A stretch of 64,000 nt of DNA from Sphingomonadaceae bacterium (lineage in GTDB: Bacteria; Pseudomonadota; Alphaproteobacteria; Sphingomonadales; Sphingomonadaceae), in NCBI GenBank assembly GCA_025359445.1, contig JANYGB010000025.1:23791-87790 (forward strand), read 5' to 3'. The position numbers and the translations under genes were made by a program. The notes under the pieces were generated by a model, which saw nothing but the letters and a program-made list of their open reading frames with translations, made no database searches and had not been told where the DNA came from. Below, in pieces: positions 35,374-44,033 of this stretch; position 1 is the first letter of the stretch; every line of letters starts with the position of its first letter.

Positions 35374-35917
35374 GCGCCGCCCACTCCCCCCGTCCGAGCG
35401 AGAAGACCGTAGTCGGGTTGTCTTCGGGTGGATAGTCAGGATCGCTGTAGTCAAGCGCGCCGCAGCGCTCGAACCCGAGCCGCGCCATAACGCGGGTCGA
35501 TGCCTGGTTTGAATCGCTCGTTTGCGACCAGATCACCGGCAGATCGAGCGCGCTAAACCCATGGCCGAGCACCGCCCGCCCCGCTTCGCTCGCAAAGCCG
35601 TGGCCCCAGTACGGTTCGGCCAGGGTCCACCCGATTTGCACGCCGCCGCGAACTTCCGCTGGCGCCGCAGGCGAATCGATAGAAGCCAAGCCGCACTTGC
35701 CGATTGGCATGCCGGTCCCGCGCAAAACAACAGTCCAGAAGCCGCAGTCGCCGTGCAGCAAAGCCGGCCGGTTCCTCTCGAAGCTTTCCGCTATAGCGGC
35801 CTCGTCGCGCGGCCCGCCAAGGTGGCACATTACCGCCGGCGAATTGAGTTCCGCGATCTGCCAGGCGAGGTCGGCCGGTTCGGACACGCGCAAAACCAGA
35901 CGATCGCTCGCAATCAC
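35351..35917 (-). CDS. GNAT family N-acetyltransferase (RimJ/RimL-like), first of a pair
   Basis: A 188-residue paralog of the GNAT encoded next: ASDRLVLRVSEPADLAW, FWTVVLRGTGMPIGKCGLASI, the acetyl-CoA loop EPYWGHGFASEAGRAVL and NQASTRVMARLGFERCG. It starts with a GTG overlapping the hemB stop (GTGA), so it is coupled to haem synthesis by position only. The acceptor is unknown. Confidence 0.88.
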   Translation of the reverse strand: MIASDRLVLRVSEPADLAWQIAELNSPAVMCHLGGPRDEAAIAESFERNRPALLHGDCGFWTVVLRGTGMPIGKCGLASIDSPAAPAEVRGGVQIGWTLAEPYWGHGFASEAGRAVLGHGFSALDLPVIWSQTSDSNQASTRVMARLGFERCGALDYSDPDYPPEDNPTTVFSLGRGEWAARGRRIQA

Positions 35918-36909
35918 GCACCCAGCAGCCGCGCCGCGTGCGCTGCGTGATAGGTCAGCACCCCCGATGCCCCGGCGCGCTTGAACGCCAGCAGGGTTTC
36001 GAGCACCAGCGCATCGCGGTCACCCGCACCGGCCGCCACCGCCGCCTCGATCATCGCATATTCGCCGCTGACTTGATAAGCAAAGACCGGAACTTCGAAG
36101 CGTTCCTTCACTCGAGCGACAATATCGAGATAGGGAAGTCCCGGCTTGACCATCACGCTGTCAGCGCCTTCAGCCAAATCCATCTCGACCTCGCGCAGGG
36201 CCTCTTCGGCATTGCCGGGGTCCATCTGGTAGGTCTTCTTGTCGCCTTTGAGCAGGCCCTTGCTGCCAACAGCATCGCGGAACGGCCCGTAAAACGCGCT
36301 GGCGTACTTGGCAGCATAGCTCATGATCTGGACGTTGTGGTGACCGGCTTCCTCCAGCGCGTCGCGGATCGCACCGATCCGCCCGTCCATCATGTCCGAG
36401 GGCGCGATCACGTCGGCCCCGGCAGCGGCCTGGTTGAGGCTCTGCCCGATCAGCACCTCGACCGTGGCATCGTTGCCGACATAGCCAGCGCCATCCACCA
36501 ACCCGTCCTGGCCGTGGCTGGTGTATGGATCGAGCGCGACATCAGTCAGCACCCCGATCCGGTCGCCGCACTCCGCCTTGATCGCGGCAATCGCGCGGCA
36601 CATCAGGTTGTCGGGGTTAAGCGCCTCGCGGCCATCTTCACTGCGCCGTTCGGGCTGGGTGTGGGGAAACAGTGCCAGGCACGGAATGCCCAGCACCAGT
36701 GCCTCCTTTGCGCGCGCCACCGCCAGATCGACCGACCAGCGCGACACGCCGGGCAGCGAGGCTATCGGTTGCTCCACCTTGGTGCCATCGGTGACGAACA
36801 GCGGCCAGATCAGGTCGGCAGGAGTAAGCTGCACCTCGCGGTACAGCGCGCGGCTCCAGGCCGAGGCACGGGTGCGGCGCAGGCGGGTGGCGGGAAATTG
36901 GCCGGTCAT
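35914..36909 (-). CDS. hemB: Delta-aminolevulinic acid dehydratase (porphobilinogen synthase)
   Basis: Condenses two 5-aminolevulinates into porphobilinogen for haem. The protein has 331 residues. Schiff-base lysines are in MSYAAKYASAFYGPF and SVMVKPGLPYLDIV. The zinc-binding cysteine cluster of the E. coli type is replaced by LTDVALDPYTSHGQDGLVD, so this is the Mg-dependent, Cys-poor type common in alphaproteobacteria. Its start gives MTGQFPATRLRRTRASAWSR. Two GNAT genes follow with overlap. Confidence 0.96.
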   Translation of the reverse strand: MTGQFPATRLRRTRASAWSRALYREVQLTPADLIWPLFVTDGTKVEQPIASLPGVSRWSVDLAVARAKEALVLGIPCLALFPHTQPERRSEDGREALNPDNLMCRAIAAIKAECGDRIGVLTDVALDPYTSHGQDGLVDGAGYVGNDATVEVLIGQSLNQAAAGADVIAPSDMMDGRIGAIRDALEEAGHHNVQIMSYAAKYASAFYGPFRDAVGSKGLLKGDKKTYQMDPGNAEEALREVEMDLAEGADSVMVKPGLPYLDIVARVKERFEVPVFAYQVSGEYAMIEAAVAAGAGDRDALVLETLLAFKRAGASGVLTYHAAHAARLLGA

Positions 36910-36958
36910 GGACGCCGGACTAGCGGTAAATCAGCTGCGTTGGAAGAACCAGCCCAGT

Positions 36959-38524
36959 TTAGCTCTTGAGCCGGTCGATCTCACGCCGCGCGGACCGGCC
37001 GCTGGCGGCCTGCCGCGGGGCCAGGCTGCTCGTTGCCGCACCGGGCTTGACCGACTTCAGCTGGGCCAGCCGCGCCTTGTAGGCCGCGAGCTCGGCGGGA
37101 TCGACCTGATTGGTCACGGTAAAGCTGACCGACATCGGATTAACCGGCACCCCGCCTTTGTAGAGTTCGTAATGCAAGTGCGGCCCGGTCGAGAGCCCGG
37201 TTGATCCGACATAGCCGATGACCTGCCCGGCATTGACATGCGATCCAGGCGAAACCGCGATCCGGCTCATGTGGCCATAACCGGTGCCGAACCCGCCGCC
37301 GTGTTCCAGCTTGACGAAATTGCCGTGCCCGCCGTGCCAGCCGGCGAACGAAACCGTGCCGTCGCTGACCGCATAGATCGGCGAGCCGTAAGCCGCGCCA
37401 AAATCGATGCCGGCGTGCAGCCGCGAATAGCCCAGGATCGGGTGGCGGCGCATGCCAAAGCCCGAGGTGATGTGCCCGCCAATAACTGGCATGAGCAGGC
37501 CGCTGCGCTGCTGGCCCATCCCAGTTGCTTCGAAGAACTGGCCGTCCTTGCCCCACCGCAGCAGCTGCGCTTGCGCATGCCCGTCGCGCTCGAGCCCGGC
37601 ATAAAGCAATTCGCCGAGCTGACTCTCACCACTGGCCGCACGGCGATAGGAGACGATAAAGTCGAAAGTGTCGCCCGGCTCGATCGCCGTATCCAGGCTG
37701 AGGTGTTGGTCGAGCACTTCGAGATACTGCTGGACCGCCTCGACCGGCGCTCCGGCGGCGCGCGCTGACAGGTAGACGCTGGTTCCGACGGTGCCGCGAA
37801 TGCGCAGCGGGGTGGTGTCGACCGCAATGGCCTGCTGCGCCAGGTGCAGCTCGCCGCCGCTGCGGACGACCGTCACATCAAGATCGAAGCGCGCGCGAAA
37901 TGCGAGATGTTCGAGGAGCCGGGTACCGCCTTCTTGGCTGCCGAGCGCCATATCGAACCGCGTGCCCGGCGCAATTTGCCCGGAAGGGACAACTGCGCCG
38001 ACCAACCGGCTTACTGCGGTAGTATCTGCCCCGCTCAACCCGGCGCGGGCGAGCATGTGCTCAAGGCTGTCCCCTTGGCCCAGCGTGGCAGTGAACTGGA
38101 CCGAGCTGCGCTGCGGCACAGCGGCGGCGCGGACCACCAGCGCGGTCGAAGCCATGTGGCGGCCACTATCCCCGCCCAGCGCCAGCGGCTGGATCATCTG
38201 ACTGCGAAATTCCTCGCGCGCATTGGAATCGAGCGGCATTGCGGGCGGGGCCGCGATCGCGCTGGTGTCGGGCCACAACGACAATGCGCCAAGAATCAGG
38301 CCGAGCAAGGTCGCCAGCCCGCGAAACCAGCGGCGGCTGCCAATCTGTTCGGCAAGGTCTGGCGCCCAATCGATCTGGGCCAAGTCAAGTGCATCGAATC
38401 GGGTGCGCAGGCTGGCTCGCGGCGCGGTGGCTCGCGCAGGCTCAGCGGCTGAAACTAGCGCGGCAGCAGCTGCAAGCGGCACAGCCTGACCAAACCCCTG
38501 AAATTCGCGCGGCTTGAACACCAC
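36959..38524 (-). CDS. M23 family peptidase, MepM/DipM-like
   Basis: A murein endopeptidase of 521 residues. A cytoplasmic N-terminus of about 65 residues precedes a membrane helix (WFRGLATLLGLILGALSLW). A LysM/OapA-like region follows (GDSLEHMLARAGLSGADTTAV) at about 150-185, a linker domain, and the M23 domain at about 350-450 with intact motifs SRLHAGIDFGAAYGSPI, GYGHMSRI and GPHLHYELY. A short charged tail ends it. It diverges from the SUV3-like helicase gene, with a CtrA-like box between them. The preceding hemB is 49 bases away. Confidence 0.92.
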   Translation of the reverse strand: MVFKPREFQGFGQAVPLAAAAALVSAAEPARATAPRASLRTRFDALDLAQIDWAPDLAEQIGSRRWFRGLATLLGLILGALSLWPDTSAIAAPPAMPLDSNAREEFRSQMIQPLALGGDSGRHMASTALVVRAAAVPQRSSVQFTATLGQGDSLEHMLARAGLSGADTTAVSRLVGAVVPSGQIAPGTRFDMALGSQEGGTRLLEHLAFRARFDLDVTVVRSGGELHLAQQAIAVDTTPLRIRGTVGTSVYLSARAAGAPVEAVQQYLEVLDQHLSLDTAIEPGDTFDFIVSYRRAASGESQLGELLYAGLERDGHAQAQLLRWGKDGQFFEATGMGQQRSGLLMPVIGGHITSGFGMRRHPILGYSRLHAGIDFGAAYGSPIYAVSDGTVSFAGWHGGHGNFVKLEHGGGFGTGYGHMSRIAVSPGSHVNAGQVIGYVGSTGLSTGPHLHYELYKGGVPVNPMSVSFTVTNQVDPAELAAYKARLAQLKSVKPGAATSSLAPRQAASGRSARREIDRLKS

Positions 38525-38579
38525 TGAACTCTTGCCCCCGAAAACGCTACAAGCAGCCGTTTCCCTGCGCCCGGGTTGG

Positions 38580-38594
38580 TTAATCTCCGCCTAA
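38580..38594 (+). promoter_or_regulatory. CtrA-like box TTAA-N7-CTAA between M23 peptidase and helicase genes
   Basis: TTAATCTCCGCCTAA is one base from the CtrA consensus TTAA-N7-TTAA and is preceded by GG, giving GGTTAATCTCCGCCTAA. A near-identical sequence occurs upstream of the pilus chaperone at 55471-55487. It is 56 bases before the M23 peptidase ATG. Confidence 0.4.
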
Positions 38595-38702
38595 GATCGC
38601 GCGAGAATTGCCATGAAAACTAACCTTTGGGCCAACCTTTGGGGAAGTCTGTCGAAAGCTGGGTTGCCGGGGTGCAGGCGCGGTGCCACACCTGTCGCAG
38701 TC

Positions 38703-41231
38703 ATGCCCCAGCATCCCGGCTCTGCCGATTCTTCGCGCCTCAAGGCGGTGCTCGGCCCGACCAACACGGGCAAGACTCACCTCGCGATCGAGCGATTGTG
38801 CGCGCATTCATCGGGCGCAATCGGCTTCCCCCTGCGCTTGTTGGCGCGCGAAGTGTATGACAAAGTCTGCGCGATCAAGGGCCCAAGCCAAGTGGCGTTG
38901 ATCACTGGCGAGGAAAAGATCGAACCCAAGGACGCGCGCTATCTGCTGTGCACGGTAGAAGCTATGCCGGTCAGCGCAGACCTTGCCTTCGTCGCGCTCG
39001 ACGAGGCGCAGCTGGCTGCCGACCGCGAACGCGGGCACATTTTCACCGACCGGCTGCTCCACGCACGCGGCCGCGAGGAAACGATGCTGCTGGGCTCGGC
39101 GACGCTCCAACCACTGGTCAAGGAGCTGCTCCCACACGCCGAGGTTGTCTCGCGCCCGCGGTTTTCCACGCTGTCTCACAGCGGCGCGCGCAAGCTGTCG
39201 CGCATACCGCCGCGCAGTGCGATCGTCGCGTTCTCAGCCGAACAAGTTTATGCGGTGGCCGAAATGCTCCGGCGGTTTCGCGGCGGAGCAGCGGTGGTGA
39301 TGGGCGCTTTATCGCCCGAGACACGCAATCGACAGGTAGCATTGTACCAGTCGGGCGAAGTCGATTATCTGGTAGCGACCGATGCGATCGGGATGGGGCT
39401 TAACCTCGATATCGATCATGTCGCGTTTGCCGGACTGTCAAAGTTCGACGGTCAACGCCAGCGCCGGCTCACTACCGCCGAAATGGCGCAAATCGCCGGG
39501 CGCGCCGGACGCCATCAGCGCGACGGGACCTTTGGTACGCTTGCCGGAAGTGGCAGCCACGATGCCGAATTCACCCCCGAAGAAGTTTACGCGATCGAGG
39601 AACACCGTTTCCCGCCGCTGACCAAGCTGTTCTGGCGTGAGCCCGAACCGGACTGCGGTTCGATTGCGGACCTGCTGGCCGATTTGTCCTGTCCACCCGA
39701 ACGGCCCGAGCTGGCTCCCGCACCCGAGGCCATCGACTTGGCAGTACTGCGCCGCCTGGCCGAGGACGCAGATCTGCTGGCGGGTGTACGCGGGCCAGCG
39801 CAGGTGGCGCGGCTGTGGGACGTGTGCCGTCTGCCCGATTTTCGCCAGCACGGGGCCGAGGTCCACGCGCGGTTTGTGATGCGGCTGTGGCAAGATTTGC
39901 GCGGCGGGATGCTTGGCGGTGATTATGTAGCGCAAGCCATCGCGCACCTCGATAATCCGGCGGGCGACATCGACACGTTGCAGATGCGGATCGCGGCAAT
40001 CCGGAGTTGGTCCTATATTGCGCAGCGGCCCGACTGGGTGCTGGCCCGCGACGAGATGGCAGCGCGGGCCCGCGCCGCCGAGGCGCGGTTGTCCGATGCC
40101 TTGCACGCGCGGTTGACCGAGCGGTTCGTCAATCGGCGCACGTCGGTGCTGATGAAAAAGGTCGGCATCGATGCCGCGCTGCTTCCGGTCACGCTTGCGG
40201 GCGACGAAGTGCAAGTCGACGGCGAGGCAATCGGCTTGCTCGTGGGCTTTCGCTTTCGAGTTGATCCGGCAACGCGACTGGCCGACCGCAAATTGCTGCT
40301 GGCTGCGGCCGAGCGTCACTTGCCCGCCCTGCGCGCGGCGCGGGCCGAGCAGTTGATCGCGGCGCTGGGAGAAGCGCGCAGCGTGGTGGCGCTCGCCGGA
40401 GCGGCCTTGACTTGGGACGAAGAGCCGGTGGCGCTGCTCCAGCCGAGCAAGGCGTTGCTGGTGCCCAGGATGACGCTCGATCCGGCGTTGGCCGGGTTGG
40501 AAATGGGCCTGCGCCAACGCTTGGCGGCCGCGCTTGAGCATTGGCTGAATGAAGCGCTGGGGCCGCTCGAGCCGCTGAGGACCATCGAGGCGGCAGCGAG
40601 CGACCCGGCGGCGGGGCCAGACCTGCGGGCTTTCCTGATCCGGCTGGTGGAAGCTGGCGGCATGCTCGAACGGCACGGCTCGGGGCTGGTCCGGCTCAGC
40701 AAGGAGCAGCGTGACTATCTGCGCAAGCTGGGCGTGCGCGTCGGCGCGCTCGATGTGTTCGTACCAGCGATGCTCAGGGGACCGGCATTAACGGCGTGGC
40801 GGACATTGCACGCGGCGCGCGGCAATCGGCTGGCGACGGCAGTACCTGGCATGCCGCCAGTGATCACCTTACCAGTAGCCGCGCCGCTTCCGCCCGGCTA
40901 TCGGCGGCTGGCCGGGCAGGGGCTGCGGCTCGATATGGCCGAGAAGCTGCTGCGTGGCGCGCACGGGGTTCGCGCGGCGGCAGGTAGCAAGACCTTCGTG
41001 CTGGATCCCGCGCTGGCGATTTCGGCCGGGCTGGCCACCCCGGGTTATGCGCGATTGCTCCGGCTTGCCGGGTTCAAGCCGATCATGCCGCGAACTTTGC
41101 GCGCCGGCCAGTTCGGCCCGGCGCAGCCGCCGCGCTGGCGTTGGCTGCCGCTGCGCCGCGATGCCCTGCCGCCGCCCGCCCCGCTGGCCGGGCCAGTCGC
41201 AGGCAACGCTTTCGCCGAGTTACTGCGTTGA
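38703..41231 (+). CDS. SUV3-like DEAD/DEAH RNA helicase
   Basis: A superfamily 2 helicase similar to mitochondrial SUV3. From the ATG giving MPQHPGSADSS it has 842 residues; an ATG 90 bases upstream is possible. Motif I is VLGPTNTGKTHLAIE, motif II is the variant VALDEAQLAAD, then LLGSATLQPL, VATDAIGMGLNLDIDHVAF and QIAGRAGRHQRDGTFG. The rest (about 350-842) is a long C-terminal region with an SUV3-type helical part. The S4 gene overlaps its stop (TGATG). A role in RNA turnover is inferred from family. Confidence 0.9.
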   Translation: MPQHPGSADSSRLKAVLGPTNTGKTHLAIERLCAHSSGAIGFPLRLLAREVYDKVCAIKGPSQVALITGEEKIEPKDARYLLCTVEAMPVSADLAFVALDEAQLAADRERGHIFTDRLLHARGREETMLLGSATLQPLVKELLPHAEVVSRPRFSTLSHSGARKLSRIPPRSAIVAFSAEQVYAVAEMLRRFRGGAAVVMGALSPETRNRQVALYQSGEVDYLVATDAIGMGLNLDIDHVAFAGLSKFDGQRQRRLTTAEMAQIAGRAGRHQRDGTFGTLAGSGSHDAEFTPEEVYAIEEHRFPPLTKLFWREPEPDCGSIADLLADLSCPPERPELAPAPEAIDLAVLRRLAEDADLLAGVRGPAQVARLWDVCRLPDFRQHGAEVHARFVMRLWQDLRGGMLGGDYVAQAIAHLDNPAGDIDTLQMRIAAIRSWSYIAQRPDWVLARDEMAARARAAEARLSDALHARLTERFVNRRTSVLMKKVGIDAALLPVTLAGDEVQVDGEAIGLLVGFRFRVDPATRLADRKLLLAAAERHLPALRAARAEQLIAALGEARSVVALAGAALTWDEEPVALLQPSKALLVPRMTLDPALAGLEMGLRQRLAAALEHWLNEALGPLEPLRTIEAAASDPAAGPDLRAFLIRLVEAGGMLERHGSGLVRLSKEQRDYLRKLGVRVGALDVFVPAMLRGPALTAWRTLHAARGNRLATAVPGMPPVITLPVAAPLPPGYRRLAGQGLRLDMAEKLLRGAHGVRAAAGSKTFVLDPALAISAGLATPGYARLLRLAGFKPIMPRTLRAGQFGPAQPPRWRWLPLRRDALPPPAPLAGPVAGNAFAELLR

Positions 41232-41524
41232 TGCGGATCGACAAGCTGGTCTGGTTTCTGCGCTTTGCCGCCAGTCGCTCGGGTGCCCAGCAGTGGATTG
41301 AGGAAGGCCATTTCCGGCTTAACGGACGGCGGATTGAAAAGCCCGGCTATGCAAGCAAGGCGGGCGATGTGCTGACTTTGCCGCTGCGTTCGCAAGTGCT
41401 GGTAATCGAACTGCTGGCGCTGCCTGAACGCCGCGGCCCGGCACCCGAAGCCCGCGCATGTTACCGCGTGCTTGACGCAGGGCTTGGAAATCCCATAGCA
41501 CCCAACCAAACACAGCTGCCGTAG
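41231..41524 (+). CDS. S4 domain RNA-binding protein (HslR-like)
   Basis: A 97-residue protein with an S4 RNA-binding domain: [20 protein letters not shown] at the start, [17 protein letters not shown] and [22 protein letters not shown]. In HslR of E. coli this domain rescues stalled 50S subunits carrying peptidyl-tRNA. The ATG overlaps the helicase stop (TGATG), so the two RNA-acting proteins are made together. The ferredoxin gene follows after 13 bases. Confidence 0.9.
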   Translation: MRIDKLVWFLRFAASRSGAQQWIEEGHFRLNGRRIEKPGYASKAGDVLTLPLRSQVLVIELLALPERRGPAPEARACYRVLDAGLGNPIAPNQTQLP

Positions 41525-41537
41525 AGGACAGAATGCC

Positions 41538-41876
41538 ATGACCTATGTTGTCACCGACGCCTGCATCAAATGCAAATACATGGACTGCGTCGAGGTCTGC
41601 CCCGTCGATTGCTTTTATGAAGGCGACAACATGCTGGTGATCAACCCCAGCGAATGCATCGATTGCGGGGTATGCGAGCCTGAATGCCCGGCGGAAGCGA
41701 TCCTCCCCGATACCGAGAGCGGGCTGGAGCAATGGCTTGAACTCAACACCAAGTTTTCTGCCGAATGGCCAAATATTACCACCAAGAAGGATTCGCCCGC
41801 TGATGCCGACGAATTCAAGGGCAAGGACGGCAAATTCGAGGAATACTTCTCGCCTGAACCTGGCGAGGGCGACTGA
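41538..41876 (+). CDS. fdxA: Ferredoxin FdxA, 7Fe-8S type
   Basis: A 112-residue soluble electron carrier. The N-terminal cluster ligands are in [18 protein letters not shown] (3Fe and part of 4Fe sites) and the second set in [16 protein letters not shown], followed by the extended C-terminal [11 protein letters not shown]. It starts [14 protein letters not shown]. The family is essential or nearly so in many alphaproteobacteria. It closes the helicase-S4-ferredoxin unit. Confidence 0.95.
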   Translation: MTYVVTDACIKCKYMDCVEVCPVDCFYEGDNMLVINPSECIDCGVCEPECPAEAILPDTESGLEQWLELNTKFSAEWPNITTKKDSPADADEFKGKDGKFEEYFSPEPGEGD

Positions 41877-42155
41877 GCGGGACTGCAGCGACCCATCTGC
41901 AGACACCGCTGGACAGGCTCCCGGCTTGGTCCCGCGCGCCTCTGGTAATTTTGTTGCAGCCGTGCTATATAATGCGCGGACAAGCGGGATTCTGGTCTCC
42001 CGGCAACAAGGCATCCAGACCGGACGGAACTAAAACACAGCAGTTGATGGCGTTCGCGGACTGCGGCTTTTGCTGCGTTCCGCCAGTTCAGCGATTGACT
42101 GTTTTCGTGCCGGACAACAACGGCCGGGCGCGCTCGGCAAGTGAAAGGACGTTTC

Positions 42156-42692
42156 ATGGTAACCAAGGCACAGGCCTTCGACGTAGGTGACTACGTAGTT
42201 TATCCCAAGCACGGCGTTGGCCGGGTGATCGAACTGCTCGAGCAGGAAATCGCCGGCATGCAGCTTGAGCTGTACGTACTTCGATTTGAAAAAGAGCGCA
42301 TGACCTTGCGCGTGCCGGTCAGCAAGATCGAGGCGATCGGGATGCGCAAGCTGTCCTCGGACAAGACCCTGCGCGAAGCTTTGGCGACGCTCACCGGCAA
42401 GCCCAAGGTCAAGCGCACCATGTGGTCACGCCGCGCGCAGGAATACGAAGCGAAGATCAACTCGGGCGATCTGGTATCGATCGCCGAAGTGACCCGCGAT
42501 CTGTTCCGCGCCGACGATCAACCCGAACAGAGCTATTCCGAACGCCAGATCTTCGAAGCCGCCTCCTCGCGCCTCGCGCGCGAACTGGCTGCGATGGAAA
42601 AAACCGACGAGCCTTCGGCGCTGCAGAAGATCCTTGCGATCCTCAACGAGCATGCGCCGAAGTACTACGCGGAAGCTGCTGTCCCGGTCTGA
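42156..42692 (+). CDS. carD: CarD family transcriptional regulator
   Basis: An RNA-polymerase-binding regulator that stabilises open complexes, notably at rRNA promoters. It has 178 residues: an N-terminal RNAP-interaction domain VGDYVVYPKHGVGRVIELLEQ, with RFEKERMTLRVPVSKIEAIG, then a helical DNA-binding part (ALATLTGKPKVKRTMWSRRAQEYE). The start is fixed by AAAGGA about 7 bases before ATG. The 279-base upstream region has a TATAAT at 41968 and other AT-rich elements. A clear terminator follows. Confidence 0.94.
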   Translation: MVTKAQAFDVGDYVVYPKHGVGRVIELLEQEIAGMQLELYVLRFEKERMTLRVPVSKIEAIGMRKLSSDKTLREALATLTGKPKVKRTMWSRRAQEYEAKINSGDLVSIAEVTRDLFRADDQPEQSYSERQIFEAASSRLARELAAMEKTDEPSALQKILAILNEHAPKYYAEAAVPV

Positions 42693-42712
42693 CGCAGCGC
42701 CTGGCAATCTTG

Positions 42713-42742
42713 AAAGGGCCGTCCGCCAGGGCGGCCCTTTTT
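42713..42742 (+). terminator. Intrinsic terminator of carD
   Basis: AAAGGGCCGTCC and GGGCGGCCCTTT form a 12-bp stem (one G-U) with a 4-base loop, followed by TT. It lies 21 bases after the carD stop. Confidence 0.85.
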
Positions 42743-42760
42743 GCATCTGCGCCGCGGGTC

Positions 42761-42802
42761 TTGAACTTACTGCATTGCTGTATTATGTTGTTAACACACA
42801 AC
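42761..42802 (+). promoter_or_regulatory. Putative promoter and operator of the DUF2807 lipoprotein gene
   Basis: TTGAAC (42761-42766) and TATGTT (42784-42789) lie 17 bases apart. Overlapping the -10 and expected start is an inverted repeat GTTGT-N6-ACAAC (42787-42802), a natural place for a repressor. The gene starts at 42816 with GGGAG in front. Confidence 0.4.
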
Positions 42803-42815
42803 GTGGGAGCACAGA

Positions 42816-43628
42816 ATGAAACTGAACCATTTCCTCAAGGGACTCGCCCCGATCCTCGCGGTCGCGATGGCTGCTGGCGTATCAGGCTGCGACGGTTCGA
42901 AGGTATCGATCAACGGCGAACACGGCAAAAAACTGGCCGATCTCGACCTGAGCGGTGCGGCTCCGAACGAATTGGTGATGTTCGGCCCTGATGAAGTGCA
43001 AATGACTCAAGGCGACAAGCTGGCAATCACCGTCGATGGTGATCCTGCGGCGGTCGACAAGCTGCGCTTTACGCTAAAGGACGGAACGCTCGGTATTTTG
43101 CGCGAAGGCAAAATGTTTTCGGGCGATGACAAGCTCGCTGTGGTCCACGTGACGATGCCCGCCCCGCGCGAACTGACCATGGGCGGATCGGGCAAGATCA
43201 GCGCCCCGGTAATGGCGGCCGGTGCCAAAGTGACGATCCTCGGCTCGGGCCGGATCGATACCCAGAGCGTTTCGGGCGACAAACTCGAAGTAACCCTGCC
43301 AGGGTCGGGCAGCTTTTCGGCGGTGGGCAAGGTCGGCACGCTTGACCTCACCATCCTTGGCAGCGGTTCGGCCGAACTTGGCGGGGTCAGCGCCGATAGC
43401 GCCAAGGTTAATGTCCTGGGCTCTGGCGGGGCAATGTTCTCGTCCGACGGCGATGTCGATGCGACCATCCTCGGCTCGGGTACGGTTACGGTCAAAGGCC
43501 GCGCGCGCTGCACGGTCAGTGCGATCGGGTCGGGCAAGTTAGTCTGCGAGAATGGCGTTCGGAAATCCGACAGCGACAAAGCTGAGCCGTCCGATGTGCC
43601 TGATCCAGCTGCGCCACCAACGCAATAA
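42816..43628 (+). CDS. DUF2807 (head GIN domain) lipoprotein
   Basis: A 270-residue exported protein with a signal peptide ending AAGVSGC (lipobox Cys about residue 25). The mature part is a beta-helical DUF2807 domain with Gly-Ser-Gly turns recurring at roughly 15-25 residue steps: MGGSGKI, ILGSGRI, LPGSGSF, ILGSGSA, VLGSGGA, ILGSGTV, AIGSGKL. A short charged Pro-rich tail ends it. The family is called a putative autotransporter adhesin head, but no barrel is present. It may face the periplasm or surface; the function is unknown. Confidence 0.85.
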   Translation: MKLNHFLKGLAPILAVAMAAGVSGCDGSKVSINGEHGKKLADLDLSGAAPNELVMFGPDEVQMTQGDKLAITVDGDPAAVDKLRFTLKDGTLGILREGKMFSGDDKLAVVHVTMPAPRELTMGGSGKISAPVMAAGAKVTILGSGRIDTQSVSGDKLEVTLPGSGSFSAVGKVGTLDLTILGSGSAELGGVSADSAKVNVLGSGGAMFSSDGDVDATILGSGTVTVKGRARCTVSAIGSGKLVCENGVRKSDSDKAEPSDVPDPAAPPTQ

Positions 43629-43712
43629 TGCCGATGCGATGAACCGAAGGCCTGGTTAAGCACTCCGCAATCGCACAGCTCCTAGGTCCATTGGCTACTG
43701 GGGAGTTTTGCG

Positions 43713-44033
43713 ATGCGGCCTTTATTCGGACTTCCGCTCATTCTGCTGGGTCTGGGCGGATGCGGCGTCGGCACTTTGGTCAACGTGGCCACTGCGCCGG
43801 TGCGGCTGACCAGCAAAGCGATCGACCTTGCGACCACGAGCCAATCCGAAGCTGATGAAAACCGCGGCCGCGATTTGCGCCGAATGGAAGGGCGTTACGG
43901 GCAGCTTGAGCGGGATTACAGCAAAGCGGCCAAGCGCTGCGCCGCAGGCAGCGAGCAATCCTGCGCACAGCGGCAGGCGATCCGTGCCGAGATGGATGCA
44001 CTGCGCCCAAAGCTTCCCGCGCAGTCCGATTGA
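43713..44033 (+). CDS. Small uncharacterised lipoprotein
   Basis: A 106-residue exported protein with lipobox LGLGGC (Cys about 17). The mature part is helical and charged (ENRGRDLRRMEGRYGQLERDYSKAAKRC), with two cysteines 8 apart, CAAGSEQSC, and could form an amphipathic coiled coil. It has no known domain. It begins 84 bases after the DUF2807 gene and ends directly against the tsaC stop on the other strand. Confidence 0.75.
   Translation: MRPLFGLPLILLGLGGCGVGTLVNVATAPVRLTSKAIDLATTSQSEADENRGRDLRRMEGRYGQLERDYSKAAKRCAAGSEQSCAQRQAIRAEMDALRPKLPAQSD

Noticed and set aside
34816..35917. Two adjacent GNAT genes as one frameshifted gene
   Set aside because: Each has a complete fold with its own acetyl-CoA loop and start signals, so they are tandem paralogs.
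39438..40676. 412-codon minus-strand ORF inside the helicase gene
   Set aside because: Shadow ORF; Arg/Gln/His-rich, no motif.
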